Shown one piece after another: positions 61,269 through 64,000 of a DNA stretch of 64,000 nucleotides. Both the position numbers and the translations under genes were made by a program. Source of the stretch: an uncultured Bacteroidota bacterium (GTDB lineage Bacteria; Bacteroidota; Bacteroidia; Chitinophagales; Chitinophagaceae); assembly GCA_903839875.1 (NCBI GenBank), contig CAIMDZ010000012.1, positions 1-64,000 of the forward strand, in the 5' to 3' direction. The notes beneath the pieces were generated by a model that ran no database searches, was not told the origin of the DNA, and saw nothing but the letters and a program-made list of their open reading frames with translations. Position 1 is the first letter of the stretch. Every line of letters begins with the position of its first letter.

Positions 61269-62447
61269 ATGACAAAAGATCTTTACCAGCACCCCGATTA
61301 TTACCTTGTGGATGAACTACTTACCGACGAACATAAACTCATCCGCGATTCAGTAAGAGCCTACGTAAAAAAAGACATTTCCCCGATAATTGAAGAGTAC
61401 GCCCAGCAGGCAAAATTCCCAGGTCAGATAATACAAGGCATGGGCGACCTCGGCTGTTTCGGCCCGTTTGTGCCGCAGAAATACGGTGGTGCTGGTCTGG
61501 ACTATATCTCCTACGGTATTATGATGCAGGAACTGGAGCGTGGCGATTCAGGTGTGCGCAGTACTGCATCGGTGCAGGGTTCGCTGGTGATGTTCCCTAT
61601 CTATAAATATGGCAGCGAAGAACAAAAGCATAAGTACCTGCCAAAACTGGCAACAGGTGAAATTATGGGCTGTTTCGGGCTTACCGAGCCAAACCATGGT
61701 TCAAACCCTGCCGGTATGCTCAGTAATTTTAAAGATGCCGGCGACCATGTTATTCTCAATGGCTCAAAGATGTGGATATCGAATGCTCCTTTTGCTGATA
61801 TTGCAGTGGTATGGGCAAAGAACGAAACGGGCGAGATACACGGAATGATAGTGGAACGCGGCATGGAAGGATTTTCCACACCAGAGACGCATGGTAAATG
61901 GTCGCTGAGGGCATCGGCAACCGGTGAGCTGGTTTTTGATAATGTAAAAGTGCCTAAAGAAAATATCTTCCCCGGCGTGAAGGGCCTGAAGGGGCCGCTT
62001 GGCTGCCTGTCCAGCGCCCGTTTTGGTATTGCATGGGGTGCAATTGGTTGCGCTATGGATTGCTATGATACGGCGCTTCGTTATGCCAAACAACGTATAC
62101 AATTCGGCAAGCCTATAGCCGGGTTCCAGTTGACACAAAAGAAACTGGCAGAAATGATCACCGAGATCACCAAGAGCCAACTGATGAACTGGCGTCTGGG
62201 CGTTTTGCGTAATGAAGACCGTGCAACTCCCGCACAAATATCTATGGCAAAACGAAACAGTTGCGATATTGCACTTAAAGTATCGCGTGAGGCCAGGCAG
62301 ATACTTGGCGGCATGGGCATCACGGGTGAATTCAGCATAATGCGCCACATGATGAACCTGGAATCAGTAGTTACCTACGAAGGCACGCACGACATCCACC
62401 TGCTGATAACGGGTATGGATGTGACGGGGATAAATGCGTTTAATTAG
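61269..62447 (+). CDS. Acyl-CoA dehydrogenase, glutaryl-CoA dehydrogenase-like
   Basis: GCFGLTEPNHGSNPAGMLSNFKDAGDHVILNGSKMWISNAPFADIAVVWAK; CLSSARFGIAWGAIGCAMDCYDTALRYAKQRIQFGKPIAGFQL; GMGITGEFSIMRHMMNLESVVTYEGTHDIH. Confidence 0.93.
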   Translation: MTKDLYQHPDYYLVDELLTDEHKLIRDSVRAYVKKDISPIIEEYAQQAKFPGQIIQGMGDLGCFGPFVPQKYGGAGLDYISYGIMMQELERGDSGVRSTASVQGSLVMFPIYKYGSEEQKHKYLPKLATGEIMGCFGLTEPNHGSNPAGMLSNFKDAGDHVILNGSKMWISNAPFADIAVVWAKNETGEIHGMIVERGMEGFSTPETHGKWSLRASATGELVFDNVKVPKENIFPGVKGLKGPLGCLSSARFGIAWGAIGCAMDCYDTALRYAKQRIQFGKPIAGFQLTQKKLAEMITEITKSQLMNWRLGVLRNEDRATPAQISMAKRNSCDIALKVSREARQILGGMGITGEFSIMRHMMNLESVVTYEGTHDIHLLITGMDVTGINAFN

Positions 62448-62518
62448 GAATTAGTAATTGGGGATTTGGAATTTGGATTGGAGTTTCGGGGCAAGTCCAA
62501 ATTTGTTTGCCCGGCACG

Positions 62519-62554
62519 AGTAGTAGAGACGGCATGCATGCCGTCTCTACTACT
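62519..62554. repeat. 36-bp perfect palindrome AGTAGTAGAGACGGCATGCATGCCGTCTCTACTACT
   Basis: Exact palindrome; related imperfect AGAGACGCAAAATcctgTGTCTCT about 26 bp downstream. Confidence 0.95.
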
Positions 62555-62671
62555 TACGGGTTGTCTGTCCGGTGCGAGCAGAGACGCAAAATCCTGTGTC
62601 TCTACGAAACGTGTGACTGCTAAATATGGTATACTTTTAGCTTTTCATTTTTGCCTTTTACCTTAATAAAG

Positions 62672-63010
62672 CTACCTGTCTCTCCAATGTGTAAGGTCTT
62701 TGTCTTCTCCGCCCCTGATGAGGTTGATAATAATGGAAAGAACCATAGCGCCTATGGTTGCGGCGGCTAATTTTCTGAAAAGGTGATCCTCTATAAATGT
62801 GAGGTATTTAAACAGGAATTTATTACCCAGCCACGAACCTGTAATACCAATGGCAATAGTTGCCAGCATACCAAAACCTCTGCCGGGTAATATTAATTGG
62901 GAGATAAGCCCTGCTATCATCCCAATGACTATTATAATTATTATTGCCTTGTGCGCCTGGAACTCATGCATAATAAAATCAGGTAACGAAAAAAGGAGCA
63001 GGTATCTCAA
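62672..63010 (-). CDS. GlsB/YeaQ/YmgE family (transglycosylase-associated) membrane protein
   Basis: IIIVIGMIAGLISQLILPGRGFGMLATIAIGITGSWLGNKF. Confidence 0.9.
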   Translation of the reverse strand: MRYLLLFSLPDFIMHEFQAHKAIIIIIVIGMIAGLISQLILPGRGFGMLATIAIGITGSWLGNKFLFKYLTFIEDHLFRKLAAATIGAMVLSIIINLIRGGEDKDLTHWRDR

Positions 63011-63076
63011 GTGATAAGTTTATGTAAATCTAGGAATGATTGGGGGTTTATTGAGTTGTTTTATTTGCATAGCTCC

Positions 63077-63289
63077 ATCAAGGCCGTCATTTCGAACGAA
63101 GTGGAGTGAAACGGAACGAAGAGAGAAATCTCCTGAGAGTTAAGGTGAAGCCAAATAGAGTTTCAGTGGTCACTTGCCCCATCAGAGCCGTCATTTCGAA
63201 CGGAGTACCGATTTTTCATCGGTACGCAGAGAGAAATCTCCTGAGAGTTAGCGGTGCGGCCAAATAGAATTCCACCGGCCACTTGCGTC
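63077..63289 (+). repeat. Two tandem copies (about 104-109 bp) of the CCGTCATTTCGAACG...GAGAAATCTCCTGAGAGTTA repeat
   Basis: Units 63077-63180 and 63181-63289. Confidence 0.88.
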
Positions 63290-63318
63290 AGCAATAAAAA
63301 ACGCTTAATTTTCGCTGA

Positions 63319-63612
63319 ATGCAGAAGGCCGGCTTCGTATATATAGTTACCAATACACATCACACAGTGGTGTACGTAGGTGTTACATCGCAGTTGTTGA
63401 ACCGTATCTACAAGCATAAAATTCATTTTTACAAAAAGAGTTTTTCTGATCGGTACAACATTGAGTATCTCGTTTATTATGAGCGTTTCGAAAGAATAGT
63501 GGATGCAATAGCAAGGGAAAAGCAAATAATGAAATGGCGGCGGGAAAAGAAGGATGCGTTGATCAATTCCATGAATCCGGAGTGGCGGGATCTGTGGGAT
63601 GAGATGCATTGA
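63319..63612 (+). CDS. GIY-YIG nuclease family protein
   Basis: GFVYIVTNTHHTVVYVGVTSQLLNRIYKHK...YNIEYLVYYERFERIVDAIAREKQIMKWRREKKDALINSMNPEWRDLW. Confidence 0.95.
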   Translation: MQKAGFVYIVTNTHHTVVYVGVTSQLLNRIYKHKIHFYKKSFSDRYNIEYLVYYERFERIVDAIAREKQIMKWRREKKDALINSMNPEWRDLWDEMH

Positions 63613-63630
63613 CGCAGGTTCCCTGATCGG

Positions 63631-63940
63631 CATCACCGCTGAGCCTCGGGAGATTTACTTCGTTACTTATGTCTTTTTCATTTGCCTCAATGAGATTGTT
63701 CTCTCTGTGCCGCGAAGAAAAAACGCGGCTCCGTTCGAAATGACGGCCTTGATGGGGCAGGGCAGTGATTGACTTCACCGCTAACTCTCAGGAGATTTCT
63801 CTCTTCGCCGCGAAGAAAAATCGCTGCTCCGTTCGAAATGACGGTCATGATGGGGCAGGACCGTGATTGACTCCACCGCTAACTCTCGGGAGATTTCTCT
63901 CTGCGCCGCGAAGAAAAATCGCTGCTCCGTTCGAAATCGG
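63631..63940 (-). repeat. Three tandem copies of the same repeat family in inverse orientation
   Basis: CGCTAACTCTC(A/G)GGAGATTTCTCTC...GCCGCGAAGAAAAA.CG..GCTCCGTTCGAAATGACGG repeated. Confidence 0.88.
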
Positions 63941-64000
63941 GGGCGGTGATGGTGAGTTAAGAGGTAGGATGGTGATTTCTAAATTCGAATAGAATGTTGT

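Noticed and set aside
63163-63636. 157-aa minus-strand ORF across the GIY-YIG gene
   Set aside because: Consists of antisense GIY-YIG plus repeat translation
63077-63940. Repeat arrays considered as a CRISPR
   Set aside because: Units are about 75-110 bp, diverged, in two orientations, and lack regular unique spacers; no cas genes in the window
1-64000. tRNA/rRNA genes
   Set aside because: No T-arm GGTTCRAATCC-like sequence with a cloverleaf context or rRNA signature was recognised by eye; a tRNAscan/Infernal run would be decisive

Overview
This 64 kb window is a Bacteroidota chromosome segment, Chitinophagaceae-like judging from its gene families, T9SS C-terminal domains and TAnnTTTG promoter elements. 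The core genes include pyrF, frr, rpsT, tatA, clpB, pstS, copA, gyrA, a fatty acid desaturase, an rpoD-type sigma factor and a glutaryl-CoA-dehydrogenase-like gene. Accessory features are: (i) the start of an IS630-like transposase at the left edge, abutting a TPR/DHp sensor gene; (ii) a roughly 3.8 kb decayed prophage/serine-recombinase element that splits a DUF2851 gene and still carries an intact methyltransferase plus PmeII-like restriction endonuclease; (iii) several toxin-antitoxin-like pairs (HigBA-like, RelE/ParE-like, zeta-like); (iv) a decayed large accessory gene at 12.1-13.7 kb; (v) a two-gene cassette (45-aa basic ORF overlapping a DUF6169-like ORF) lying between an OMP gene and a duplicated fragment of that gene's 3' end; (vi) several families of structured dispersed repeats. 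The most unusual structures are a GIY-YIG nuclease gene bracketed by oppositely oriented arrays of a hairpin repeat whose stems covary, a three-hairpin element with GAA loops and 22-bp terminal inverted repeats, and a TTATACT-ended repeat family concentrated around rpsT. No CRISPR array, rRNA or tRNA was recognised. Family assignments come from reading the translations; no database search was run.
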